A DNA stretch of 64,000 bases from Virgibacillus_F necropolis_A (GTDB lineage: Bacteria > Bacillota > Bacilli > Bacillales > Amphibacillaceae): positions 3,410,001 through 3,474,000 of the forward strand of contig NZ_CP084992.1 in NCBI RefSeq assembly GCF_044793635.1, written 5' to 3'. Position 1 is the first letter of the stretch. Every line of letters begins with the position of its first letter. Below, piece by piece: positions 7,801 through 15,691 of the stretch. Made by a program: the position numbers and the translations under genes. The notes under the pieces are model-generated. The model ran no database searches and was not told where the DNA came from. It saw only the letters and a list, made by a program, of their open reading frames with translations.

Positions 7801-9018
7801 ATGGCGGAGTATTCGGATACTTCAATGAAGAAAAAGGACAGTAGGTCTAGACTTTGGTTCATGGGACTGATTCCTGTTATTTTACTTGCCGCAATAATCT
7901 ATATCGTTGTCACTGTTGGGCTTCCCTTTTTTGGAGCAGGCGGTCCACCAGTAGAAGAGCTAACATTTAATAATATTAAATTGAATAAAGGGCAGATTAC
8001 CGCCGAAGTTCGCAATACTGGTCAAGAGGATCTAACCATTGCCCAACTAGCGGTGAATGAGAAGTATGTAAGTTTTACTATGGAACCCGATCGTACGATT
8101 TCACGATTAGAATCAGCGACTATTACAATTCCCTATCATTGGGTAGAAGCAGAACCTGTAGAAATTATGGCTGTTTCATCAGTTGGAACGACATTTGTAG
8201 GAGGGGTTGATGTTGCTACTTTGAGCCCGGAATCTACTATTGGCACGTTCTGGATGTTTACAATAATTGGTTTGTTTGTCGGGGTTATACCAGTTTCACT
8301 AGGCTTATTGTGGAAACCGTTCCTTGCTAAAGTCAACGACCGCTTGTATAAATTCTTCCTGTGCCTGACAGTTGGCTTACTTGTTTTCCTAGTCGTTGAT
8401 ACATTGAAAGAAGCATTGGAAATTGCATTTGGGCTTTCGGGGGCACTGCAAGGTGTTGCATTGATTGCCATAGGGATTTTATCAAGTATGTATTTACTGG
8501 TTGGTATCAGCCGGAAATTAACGATTTCAACAAGTCATTCTAAGGAAAGTTCCAAAGGCTTGACGCTCGCATATATGATTGCCATTGGTATTGGATTGCA
8601 TAATCTGGGTGAAGGGCTATCTATAGGTGCCGCATATAATCTCGGTGAAGTCTCTTTAGGGGCATTTTTAATCCTCGGATTTATGATTCACAACCTTACG
8701 GAGGGATTAGCAATTGTATCCCCCATTGCACGTAAAGGAAAAAGTCCTAAGAACTTGATTGTACATTTGCTCGTTCTTGGTTTAATAGCCGGTGGTCCAG
8801 CCATTTTCGGAATATGGATTGGTGGATTTGTATATTCCAATGTATGGGCGTTAGTGTTTCTGTCTGTTGGTATTGGAGCCATCTTGCAGGTGGTTTACGA
8901 AATCATCAAAATGGTGTCTGTGAAAGGTCAAACAACTTTTGGAGATTTACCTGGAGGACTTGGTATTATTTCCGGAATGTTGATTATGTATGTCACCGGT
9001 TTATTGGTGATAGGTTAA
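7801..9018 (+). CDS. ZIP-family metal transporter with an extracellular N-terminal domain
   Basis: 405 residues: one N-terminal membrane segment (about 19-44), an extracytoplasmic beta-rich domain (about 50-145) rather like a CARDB/Ig-type module, then about eight membrane segments. The ZIP metal signatures HNLGEG and HNLTEG fall near residues 265 and 296. ZIPs import Zn, Mn or Fe. The extra outer domain is unusual and could interact with the neighbouring exported oxidase (inference). It starts 33 bases after the oxidase gene, with ribosome binding site AAGGAGGAG. Confidence 0.85.
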   Translation: MAEYSDTSMKKKDSRSRLWFMGLIPVILLAAIIYIVVTVGLPFFGAGGPPVEELTFNNIKLNKGQITAEVRNTGQEDLTIAQLAVNEKYVSFTMEPDRTISRLESATITIPYHWVEAEPVEIMAVSSVGTTFVGGVDVATLSPESTIGTFWMFTIIGLFVGVIPVSLGLLWKPFLAKVNDRLYKFFLCLTVGLLVFLVVDTLKEALEIAFGLSGALQGVALIAIGILSSMYLLVGISRKLTISTSHSKESSKGLTLAYMIAIGIGLHNLGEGLSIGAAYNLGEVSLGAFLILGFMIHNLTEGLAIVSPIARKGKSPKNLIVHLLVLGLIAGGPAIFGIWIGGFVYSNVWALVFLSVGIGAILQVVYEIIKMVSVKGQTTFGDLPGGLGIISGMLIMYVTGLLVIG

Positions 9019-9051
9019 ACGTTTTTCATTAATTTTAAGGAGAGGATTGCA

Positions 9052-9273
9052 ATGTTTGGAACGTTAGGAATGCCCGGATTGATATTAATTCTTGTTTTGG
9101 CGTTGATTTTATTTGGGCCTAATAAATTACCGGAACTCGGTCGTGCTATTGGAACAACCTTGAAAGAATTCAAAAAGTCAACAAAGGAATTGACATCAGA
9201 TGTGGACTTTGAAAGCGATCAATCGAGCAAAAAGAAAGTGAGTGCAAACAAAACAGAAAGGGAAGATATTTAA
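9052..9273 (+). CDS. tatA: Twin-arginine translocase subunit TatA
   Basis: A 73-residue TatA. One N-terminal membrane helix (residues 5-20) leads into the FGPNKLPELGRAIG hinge and amphipathic helix, then a charged tail (KEFKKSTKEL and onward). It is the pore-forming partner of TatC. The gene closes the oxidase-ZIP-tatA operon, 33 bases after the ZIP gene, with ribosome binding site AAGGAGAGG. Confidence 0.95.
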   Translation: MFGTLGMPGLILILVLALILFGPNKLPELGRAIGTTLKEFKKSTKELTSDVDFESDQSSKKKVSANKTEREDI

Positions 9274-9289
9274 TCAGTTTACTGTTGTG

Positions 9290-9330
9290 AAAAGACATGG
9301 TTGTCTATGAGATCATGTCTTTTCCTTTTT
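9290..9330 (+). terminator. Terminator after tatA
   Basis: AAAAGACATG (9290-9299) pairs with CATGTCTTTT (9314-9323), followed by CCTTTTT. Confidence 0.85.
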
Positions 9331-9593
9331 ATTAACTAGGGGTACCGCCACATGCCAATTAAGCTAACGATTAAGAAAATGAGCCTACCGTAGGTTTTAA
9401 TAACTTTCTGAAATAGTAGACAGTAAATAAGGAATTTGAGCGTACTTCTCTTAGGTTAAATAACTTTTGTTATTTTTACACTTTTTTATATTTCATTGTT
9501 TAACAGCACCAAGATTTTGTGTATCATTGTAAGCAACGCCCAGGATGTCAAACACGGTTTTCTCTAGATCCAGCCTAGGGAGGGAAGAGATCC

Positions 9594-9668
9594 ATGATCT
9601 TTACTTGGAAAAACAAAAAACACCCCCCCATCCGCCACCGGTCTTACTCAATCGGGTGCGTTAATTGA
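9594..9668 (+). CDS. 24-codon leader ORF overlapping a toxin-like ORF
   Basis: ATG 9594 lies 7-8 bases after AGGGAGGGAAG, an excellent ribosome binding site. It encodes a basic peptide (IFTWKNKKHPP and a His/Arg-rich tail). Its TGA at 9666 overlaps the TTG start of the next hydrophobic ORF, so translational coupling is possible. I know no family for it. Confidence 0.4.
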   Translation: MIFTWKNKKHPPIRHRSYSIGCVN

Positions 9669-9672
9669 ATAA
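9647..9672 (+). repeat. Internally deleted dispersed repeat
   Basis: TCAATCGGGTGCG joined directly to TTAATTGAATAAC: the two ends of the repeat with the middle missing. Confidence 0.4.
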
Positions 9673-9778
9673 CATAAACAAAAATGATCAAACTTTTTTA
9701 CAAAAATTCCTAATTGGATTTGGTTCCTTGTTGATTACCTTAATTGCGTTGGTCATAACTTTAATCAATGAAAAATAG
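9665..9778 (+). CDS. Small hydrophobic peptide, putative type I toxin
   Basis: A 37-residue ORF from TTG 9665: polar N-terminus (NNINKNDQT), one membrane helix (FLIGFGSLLITLIALVITL), charged end NEK. This is the layout of Hol_Tox/TxpA-like type I toxins, whose translation is blocked by an antisense RNA. The ribosome binding site is weak, but the upstream leader ORF could deliver ribosomes. A strong hairpin follows at once. The start lies in a compressed repeat copy (ATCGGGTGCG, TTAATTGAATAAC). Confidence 0.5.
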   Translation: MNNINKNDQTFLQKFLIGFGSLLITLIALVITLINEK

Positions 9779-9817
9779 ACCTCCCTATTTACCCGGAAAA
9801 GTTTTGTGGGAGGTCTA
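9776..9817. terminator. Hairpin after the toxin-like ORF
   Basis: TAGACCTCCC and GGGAGGTCTA form a 10-bp stem. A further CTCC/GGAG hairpin at about 9835-9855 could end or begin an antisense RNA from the minus strand. Confidence 0.65.
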
Positions 9818-10148
9818 TCCGCTTAGAGTAGTCGGACTCCTTTGGAGAACCGCTTATCTCTAAACCATTGTTAATATGGTGGTCTTACATATATAGTCAG
9901 GTAGTATGTCATTTATATCACTTATTAAAAATGAAATACTATTGTCGGTACGAAGTGGTAAGATTAAAAGTATAAGCAACAAGGGAACCTGAGCAAACAG
10001 TTTCAAGTCTAAACTGAGAAGTCCCAGATTCCTTTTAAACATTAACAGAGTATGTGTTTTAAGGTAATAGTTTCTATACAGATGAAATCCAGTATTTGGT
10101 GTTTAGATATAATTGAATTAAAGTAATAACTTCAATTATTTAGTGAGT

Positions 10149-10211
10149 CTTACCGAAGGGCGTAATTATTGAAGATCATAATTAGAAAATGATTAAACCT
10201 TTTTTAAAAAC
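10149..10211 (+). repeat. Dispersed repeat, copy 6 (divergent)
   Basis: GAAGGGCGTAATTATTGAAGATCAT then AAATGATTAAACCTTTTTT, the same variant as copy 2 at 1.37 kb. Confidence 0.5.
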
Positions 10212-10227
10212 CAAATATGCTGAAAAA

Positions 10228-10268
10228 ATCCATTTTGATCAATCTTTTTTTCAAAATGGATTCTTTTA
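10228..10268 (+). terminator. Orphan terminator-like hairpin
   Basis: AATCCATTTTGA pairs with TCAAAATGGATT, followed by CTTTTATTT. No gene lies directly upstream on the + strand. Confidence 0.6.
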
Positions 10269-10790
10269 TTTGCCATAAAATACGGTTTCGGTGATATTTT
10301 TGATCAAAGTATATTCCAAGGCAACAGCAATAAATGGACTTATACAATCAAATAATCTTTTTGCATATACTTTCCTTAAAGCTTGCCAATTCATTGGATA
10401 AAGATTTTATTAAACTAAGTTTTCCTTCGCGATACAATTATTTCCAATCCTCACCTACTGGTTAGACACAATGTTTTTCTTCTTTCTATTGGAGTAACCC
10501 TCTGCCTAAAGCATTAATTCAAACACGATTCCTTTTGGACACTTATTCTAATATTGTTTTTAAACGAGTGTTCTCACTGTATATATATATTTATGAAAAC
10601 AAACCATAAGGACACGATAAAGGTGATATGAATGAAATCATGAAATAGATGAAAAATACAGCCAAATGAGTCTCTTAAATGGGCAACTGTATTTTGGGAT
10701 AGTTAAACGGAAAATTCGAATAATCAAGGACTAAAAAGTTGTTCATTTTGGCTTATAGCAAGACGGTTGAAAAGGGAGCTGAATTGATCC

Positions 10791-11249
10791 ATGGAAAGCG
10801 TTATATTGTGGGCATTTTTCATTATCGGTATTGCTTTACTGTGTTATAGCTTAAAAAAGCTACCGTTCAAAGAATGGATTTTAGTATATTTATTGACTTC
10901 TTATTTTTCAATCGTTATTGGAGTCCTTGTTGTAGAGGAAAATATGCTTTATTATCCTGTGAAATTTTTGAATGAACATTTCGAATCTAACCTACTTTTT
11001 GAGTACCTTTGGTTTCCGATAATTACTATTTATTTTTATCGAACCACTTATCATTCCAGATATTTTGGTATTCTACTGCAAGGAGTATTATATATTTCTG
11101 TTTTAACATTCTTTGAAATGCTATTTGAGAAATATACCGATATCATTGAATATCACACATGGACATGGATGCACACGTTTGCAAGCGCCCTTTTTCTGAT
11201 AATATTTATTCGAACCTTTGTGAAACTATATAGTCATCTGAATTCGTAA
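10791..11249 (+). CDS. CBO0543-family-like membrane protein
   Basis: 152 residues with about five hydrophobic helices spanning most of the protein, and conserved-looking FEYLWFPI and HTWTWMHTFAS stretches. It resembles the CBO0543 family of Firmicute membrane proteins of unknown function. The start is ATG 10791; AAAGGGAGCTG lies 8-10 bases upstream. It is paralogous in layout to the gene at 11374, 124 bases downstream, so the two may act together. Confidence 0.65.
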   Translation: MESVILWAFFIIGIALLCYSLKKLPFKEWILVYLLTSYFSIVIGVLVVEENMLYYPVKFLNEHFESNLLFEYLWFPIITIYFYRTTYHSRYFGILLQGVLYISVLTFFEMLFEKYTDIIEYHTWTWMHTFASALFLIIFIRTFVKLYSHLNS

Positions 11250-11373
11250 CCCGAATAGATGTAATTTGTAAATCGTTGAGGAGATACTCCCACAAACCGA
11301 ACTCCTGACAAGAAATTAAATAGATAAGTAGTGAGATAATATGAAAAATAACTAACTGTCGGAGTGTGAAATT

Positions 11374-11910
11374 ATGGAATATATTCTTAGTTCAATCTTT
11401 CTTCAAGTGGTTCAGCCTATAATTTTCATTATAGTAGCCTTTTTCTGGAGTGACTGGAAAAATTGGAAGCTTTACTATCCAACCATATTATTTATGATCT
11501 GTTTGAACCTTTTTAGTAGCATTCTAATGTACAACTATTCACTTTGGAGGTTCGAGGAATCGTTTGTATTACCAAATCATACATTGACTGAGTTTTTAAT
11601 TGTTTTTTTCATGTTTCCACCTATTATATTGATTTTTCTTTCCAATTACCCAAAAAGGTGGGTGGTGCAAATAGCTTACATAACATTTTGGGTCTTCATG
11701 TTTAGTTGGACTGAATATATTGCCATTCGATTTGGTTTGACGACTTATCATAATGATTGGGATTTCTATTGGTCCCTTCTGTTTAACTGTGTCATGTTCC
11801 CTATATTACGTCTTCACCACAGTCGGCCATTGTGGGCATGGTTGTTAGGTATTCCGATTACAGCCTTTATTTTGGTATATTTTAATTTCTCATTAGAAAA
11901 TATGAAGTAA
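11374..11910 (+). CDS. CBO0543-family-like membrane protein
   Basis: 178 residues and about five membrane helices, with SDWKNWKLYYPT near the N-terminus and FSWTEYIAIRFGLTTYHNDW, the Trp/Glu/His-rich core typical of CBO0543-type proteins, in the middle. The function is unknown. It starts at ATG 11374 after CGGAGTG. It follows a similar gene on the same strand. Confidence 0.65.
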   Translation: MEYILSSIFLQVVQPIIFIIVAFFWSDWKNWKLYYPTILFMICLNLFSSILMYNYSLWRFEESFVLPNHTLTEFLIVFFMFPPIILIFLSNYPKRWVVQIAYITFWVFMFSWTEYIAIRFGLTTYHNDWDFYWSLLFNCVMFPILRLHHSRPLWAWLLGIPITAFILVYFNFSLENMK

Positions 11911-12223
11911 TGTCTTGGTTAACCTGATCCCATAACAACAAAGAGTAGGCTAAGCGTATTAAAGTAAATTTCTACAAGCATAACTCCGACTCCTTTAACA
12001 AAAGTCTGTAATAGTTATCAGTAATATACATGTGATTTATCTAACCATTTGTTATCTATGGTGAAAAGTATTTTTGAAACTCTTAGCCGATAATACCTTT
12101 TTAAACAATCGATTTTATTAATGATTTTGAAACTGAACCTTCATGTGATGCTCATTAATAAAACTTTTAAGCCGGGGTATGTTAGAGATGACAACTACTT
12201 AAATTTAGGGGGTAAATAAAAAC
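11911..12223. other. Intergenic gap, nothing recognised
   Basis: AT-rich, with no repeat copy, clear hairpin or ORF. The promoter of the DUF3231 gene must lie here. This is one of the few gaps over 300 bases without the dispersed repeat. Confidence 0.4.
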
Positions 12224-13231
12224 ATGAAAAGTGAACATGACCATATATCTGCATCCGAATTAGGGAATTTGTGGCAGGCGTACATGGAAAAAACAATGAT
12301 ACTGCGAGTACTAGAATATTTCCTTGAACAAAGAAATGATGATGAGGGCAGGGCTGTTTTACAAAACCAATACAACAAAGAAACCCTGAATGTCGATGCC
12401 ATTAAAAACGTTTTTGATATGGAAGGTGCTGTAATTCCTGAGGGATATACTGAAAAAGACGTAAACAAAAAAGCCCCTCGATTATATGACGGTGATTTTG
12501 ATTTATTGTACATACGCCTGTTGACCGAGGTGTTGATGCCACTGTATACGTTGCACCTAGGTATGTCTTACCGGAAAGATATACGAGAATTATATAATCA
12601 TTTTATCGATGATATGCAAGATATCTCCAATCAGGTTACGGAACTGCTTTTAAGTAAAGGGGTTCTGGTACACCCTCCAATTGTTCCTCTACCTAAAGAA
12701 ATTGAGTATGTAAACGAAGTTAGCTACATGGGTGGGATGAATATTATAAAGCCAAATCGGGTTCTGAATACGGTAGAAATTGGTTTGTTATATCAATCCC
12801 TTGAAATTAACACAATTGGAATACAGTTGATGACAAGCTTTGCACAAGTTGCCGAGAATGATGAAGTAAAAAAATACTTTATTAAAGGGAAGGAACTTGC
12901 AAAGGAGGTCGCGGATACTATGCACAAACTATTAGTAGACAGCGATATTCAACCACCTTCTATTTGGGCGGGGGAGACAACAGAATCGACCCTTTCGCCA
13001 TTTTCCGACAAGTTGATGATGTATAGCTCAAATATGCTATCTGTTTTTGGTCTTAGTGGCAATACTTTCGGTACTTCTTTTAGCTTGCGGAATGACTTAT
13101 CTTTAAAAATAGGTCAAATCCTGACAAAAACCTTCAATTTTGCTAAGGATGGTGGGAAGATCATAATAAAGCACGGGTGGATGGAGGAACCCCCTAAAGC
13201 AGCGGATAGGAAAATGTTATCAAAAGAATAG
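12224..13231 (+). CDS. DUF3231 family protein
   Basis: 335 residues made of two similar all-helical halves (about 1-165 and 180-325), each resembling a ferritin-like four-helix bundle (LGNLWQAYMEKTMILRVLEY; later EIGLLYQSLEINTIGIQLM). This is the DUF3231 architecture, common in spore formers and related to coat-protein-type bundles; any coat role is inference. The ribosome binding site is TAGGGGGTAA before ATG 12224. Confidence 0.85.
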   Translation: MKSEHDHISASELGNLWQAYMEKTMILRVLEYFLEQRNDDEGRAVLQNQYNKETLNVDAIKNVFDMEGAVIPEGYTEKDVNKKAPRLYDGDFDLLYIRLLTEVLMPLYTLHLGMSYRKDIRELYNHFIDDMQDISNQVTELLLSKGVLVHPPIVPLPKEIEYVNEVSYMGGMNIIKPNRVLNTVEIGLLYQSLEINTIGIQLMTSFAQVAENDEVKKYFIKGKELAKEVADTMHKLLVDSDIQPPSIWAGETTESTLSPFSDKLMMYSSNMLSVFGLSGNTFGTSFSLRNDLSLKIGQILTKTFNFAKDGGKIIIKHGWMEEPPKAADRKMLSKE

Positions 13232-13328
13232 GTGAAAAACAGGAGTATTGCTTTCTCAAAATTAAATTAGAATAATTCAAGTATAGAATAATCTGAATGA
13301 ACATATTTCGATTAAATGGATGGGTCAT

Positions 13329-13802
13329 ATGAATAGAAATAATAAGTACGAAAAATTATTGTGGTGCATTGCTTTACCTGGGTTTGGTCAATTATTGAAT
13401 GAAAAATATATCAAGGGAATTGTATTCATTTTGTTAGAGTTTTTGATCAATGTACAGGGGAATTTAAACGAAGTCATTATTTTAAGTTTTTACGGAAAAA
13501 TACAAGAAGCAGTAGACGCAACGAATTACCAATGGCTTATGTTTTACCCTTGTTTGTACATGTTTGCAATGTGGGATGCTTATAAGGATGCAGGAGGCGG
13601 GGAAAGACCATTCTCATTTATGCCATTTGTTTTTTCCGCATATTTCGTAACTGTTGGACTAATCTATTCTCCAGATTTAAGAATAATGGGGACGTTATTA
13701 GGTCCTGTTTGGTTACCCATATTGTCCGTGATACCCGGGGTAGTAATCGGTTTGTTATTAAAAAGGCTCATAAACCAAAGATCTCGCCAATCTAATTTTT
13801 AA
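13329..13802 (+). CDS. Conserved membrane protein of unknown function
   Basis: 157 residues, about four membrane helices, with a TM2-like beginning (LPGFGQLLNEKYIKGIVF) and the motif YPCLYMFAMWDAYKDAGGG. The GFGQ/YxKG pattern is found in small Firmicute membrane proteins of unknown role. I prefer ATG 13329 to the upstream in-frame ATG 13320, because GGATGG then serves as ribosome binding site. Confidence 0.65.
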   Translation: MNRNNKYEKLLWCIALPGFGQLLNEKYIKGIVFILLEFLINVQGNLNEVIILSFYGKIQEAVDATNYQWLMFYPCLYMFAMWDAYKDAGGGERPFSFMPFVFSAYFVTVGLIYSPDLRIMGTLLGPVWLPILSVIPGVVIGLLLKRLINQRSRQSNF

Positions 13803-14032
13803 CAATTTGCTTCATAAATCCGAATATCCGGAAAATCAATAACTTTTAGTAACTAACTTTATCTCGGGAGCAAATACTGGTTTTATGGCATAGAGGTGCT
13901 TTAATAACTAGGTAAAATTGCCGTTTCATAATTGAATAGATGGAATATGCTATAGTAGCGGGGCCATGTGCATAACCTGTAGTTCCCCCCCCCAATTATA
14001 ATTTAGTATAAGCGCTAAATCCTTTTCTTCTT

Positions 14033-14106
14033 AATAACTAACGCGATTTCTATTTAGTCAATGGGTAGGCGCATATAGGGGAAATTCCGTTATCGCGTTA
14101 GTTATT
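14033..14106. repeat. 15-bp perfect inverted repeat around a 44-base loop
   Basis: AATAACTAACGCGAT (14033-14047) and ATCGCGTTAGTTATT (14092-14106) are perfectly complementary. The loop contains GGGTAGGCGCATA. It lies in the gap 13803-14265, which has no clear gene, only an open stretch of about 30 codons after the right arm (ENPDKKQLAFLESANRF). Confidence 0.6.
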
Positions 14107-14265
14107 TGGGAGAACCCTGATAAAAAACAGCTAGCATTTTTGGAATCAGCTAATAGATTTAAAAAGATATTTGACATTATCAGATAATTCGCTGATTACT
14201 GCCAAGGAAGTAACTTTCCGAGGTATTGGTTCCTTTCAAAAAATGGATAAAGGAATTGTTGGAGC

Positions 14266-14521
14266 ATGAGTAACGCAACTAAACTTCAAAACGTTACATT
14301 ACAATCGGAACAGGATGCCGTTCAACTTGCAAATGAAACCAATCGTTTGGATGCTGCCTTAAAGCAGATGAAAGAGGAATTGAAATCCTATGTGAATGAA
14401 CATGGCGGCTGTGGATACGGGAGAAGAAGTGTGGAACTTCTTTGAATCTGTTTCATGGAAATTTGATAGTAAGCATTTAAAAAAACTAGAGACCTCAAAT
14501 TTTTTCGGGGTCTATTTTTAA
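14266..14521 (+). pseudogene. Frameshifted small helical protein, phage-like
   Basis: From ATG 14266 (ribosome binding site GGAG) a 59-codon frame begins with SNATKLQNVTLQSEQDAVQL and stays coiled-coil-like to SYVNEHG. It then changes to an Arg-rich tail and stops at 14445. One frame over, the sequence continues as AVDTGEEVWNFFESVSWKF, much more protein-like. A single extra base near 14403 explains this. I cannot name the family. The hairpin AGACCTC/GGGGTCT with T-run (14489-14519) ends the unit. Confidence 0.5.
14489..14519 (+). terminator. Terminator
   Basis: AGACCTC, loop, GGGGTCT, then ATTTTTA. Confidence 0.65.
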
Positions 14522-14660
14522 TACCATTAAAATAATCTAAAAAGGTAAAGATTATTTTGTTATTTTTGGTATAATAGAAGCAACAATAGGTTAGTTTCGC
14601 ATGAGGGGTTAGGCGCACTTTTTTACCTTTTAGGATACTCCTAAAAAGGGGGTGTTGCTT

Positions 14661-14747
14661 ATGGATATGGAAAATGTATTAACGCTGATGATTTCATTCG
14701 GCATGTTGATTGCGTTTATCATGTCCAACAAGAACGATAAAAAATAA
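14661..14747 (+). CDS. Holin-like type I toxin peptide
   Basis: A 28-residue ORF: MDMENVLTLM, then the ISFGMLIAFI membrane core and a charged SNKNDKK end. The ISFG core and length match the Hol_Tox putative holin-like toxin family. Ribosome binding site AAGGGGGTG at 14646-14654. The hairpin CCCCTCA/TGAGGG follows at once and a full terminator lies at 14831, as in type I toxin-antitoxin loci, where an antisense RNA covers the 3' end. Confidence 0.75.
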   Translation: MDMENVLTLMISFGMLIAFIMSNKNDKK

Positions 14748-14830
14748 CCCCTCATGTGATTTGGCAGTCAGTTGAGGGATTATTTATCTCTACTTGCGCC
14801 TTCCCCCTCTTGATGGGGTTAGCTTATTGT

Positions 14831-14868
14831 ACCGTTCCATGTATCTAGCATGGGACGGTTTTTTATAA
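14831..14868 (+). terminator. Terminator of the 14.7 kb toxin locus
   Basis: ACCGTTCCATG pairs with CATGGGACGGT, then TTTTTAT. The preceding hairpin (14748-14779) closes the toxin frame. Confidence 0.75.
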
Positions 14869-15095
14869 TATATGTCTTTCTATTTGTAGTATACCTCATT
14901 TCATCGATACGGTAAACATTTTATCGTTTTTTAACCAGTACGTTTTGCCTTAGAAAGTTTGGGAAATCGAGGCATTTGATACCTAATGTTTAAAATCCTT
15001 CATAATTTTTGCCTCCGTCATTTCATTGCTATCCATTAGCTCATTCTTAAGTTCATTTTCTAGAATAATATTTTCTACTTTTTCGCGCAGCTATA

Positions 15096-15543
15096 GTGAC
15101 AGCTATCGTAAAAATAACTGTCTGGATAATTCCTGTTGTCTTGTTAGTTATTAAGTACGAAAAAAGAGATCCAATTTTGTATTTGGGATTGAAGTCCAAC
15201 TTAAAAAAAGGCTTGAAATGGGCAATATGGATAACACTTGCAATGGCGTTATACTTTATCATTTCAGGTATAGCAATGGATTTAGAGTTTAATTAAGTTT
15301 AGGATTGGATTTTTGGCTATACTTTTATTTTTGTTGGACTGACTGAGGAGATTGTCTTTAGGGGATACATACTTAAAAAGTTAATGACAGGGTGTAAGTT
15401 TTGAAAAGCAAATGCGGTTACATCTTTACTATTTGTATCTATACATTTTCCTATTTGGATTTATTTATAAAAAAACAGACTCCCTTTGGTCAGTAATTAT
15501 TATACATTCGATGTATGATTTGTTAGTATCCATGTTCAATTAA
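15096..15543 (+). pseudogene. Decayed CPBP intramembrane protease
   Basis: Pieces of a CPBP (CAAX/bacteriocin-processing) protease lie in order in different frames: a membrane segment with IKYEKRDPILYLGLKSN (15096-15296), then GLTEEIVFRGYILKKLM with the EExxxR motif, then SIHFPIWI with the motif His, then FGFIYKKTDSLWSVIIIHS as the C-terminal membrane segment, ending at 15543. Several frameshifts break it. The stop codon touches the GGGCGC of a repeat copy. Confidence 0.8.
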
Positions 15544-15580
15544 CGGGCGCAAGAATCGAACAACGATAGACTGTTTCGGC
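15541..15580 (+). repeat. Dispersed repeat, partial copy
   Basis: TAACGGGCGCAAGAATCGAAC only; the rest is divergent. It abuts the CPBP relic. Confidence 0.45.
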
Positions 15581-15691
15581 TAGTTTAAGGGAAGTAAAAG
15601 TAATAAAAATAAAGCCTATAAAGCTTACGTAAAGTCCTTTTTACGCCCCCTAGTGAATATATATGTAAAAATAATTTTATATGGGGGATGT

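Larger units (their letters stand above)
9860..10790. other. Long gap with repeat and hairpins
   Basis: No convincing gene is seen. It holds repeat copy 6 (10149-10211), a hairpin with T-run at 10228-10268, and a 9-bp inverted repeat AAAATACAG/CTGTATTTT at about 10648-10693. Confidence 0.5.

Noticed and set aside
14980..15083. 30-codon minus tail (ENELKNELMDSNEMTEAKIM)
   Set aside because: Protein-like but too short, without start or family; could be a relic, not called.
15083..15300. 66-codon + frame as an intact gene
   Set aside because: It is the first piece of a frame-broken CPBP protease, with later motifs in other frames downstream.
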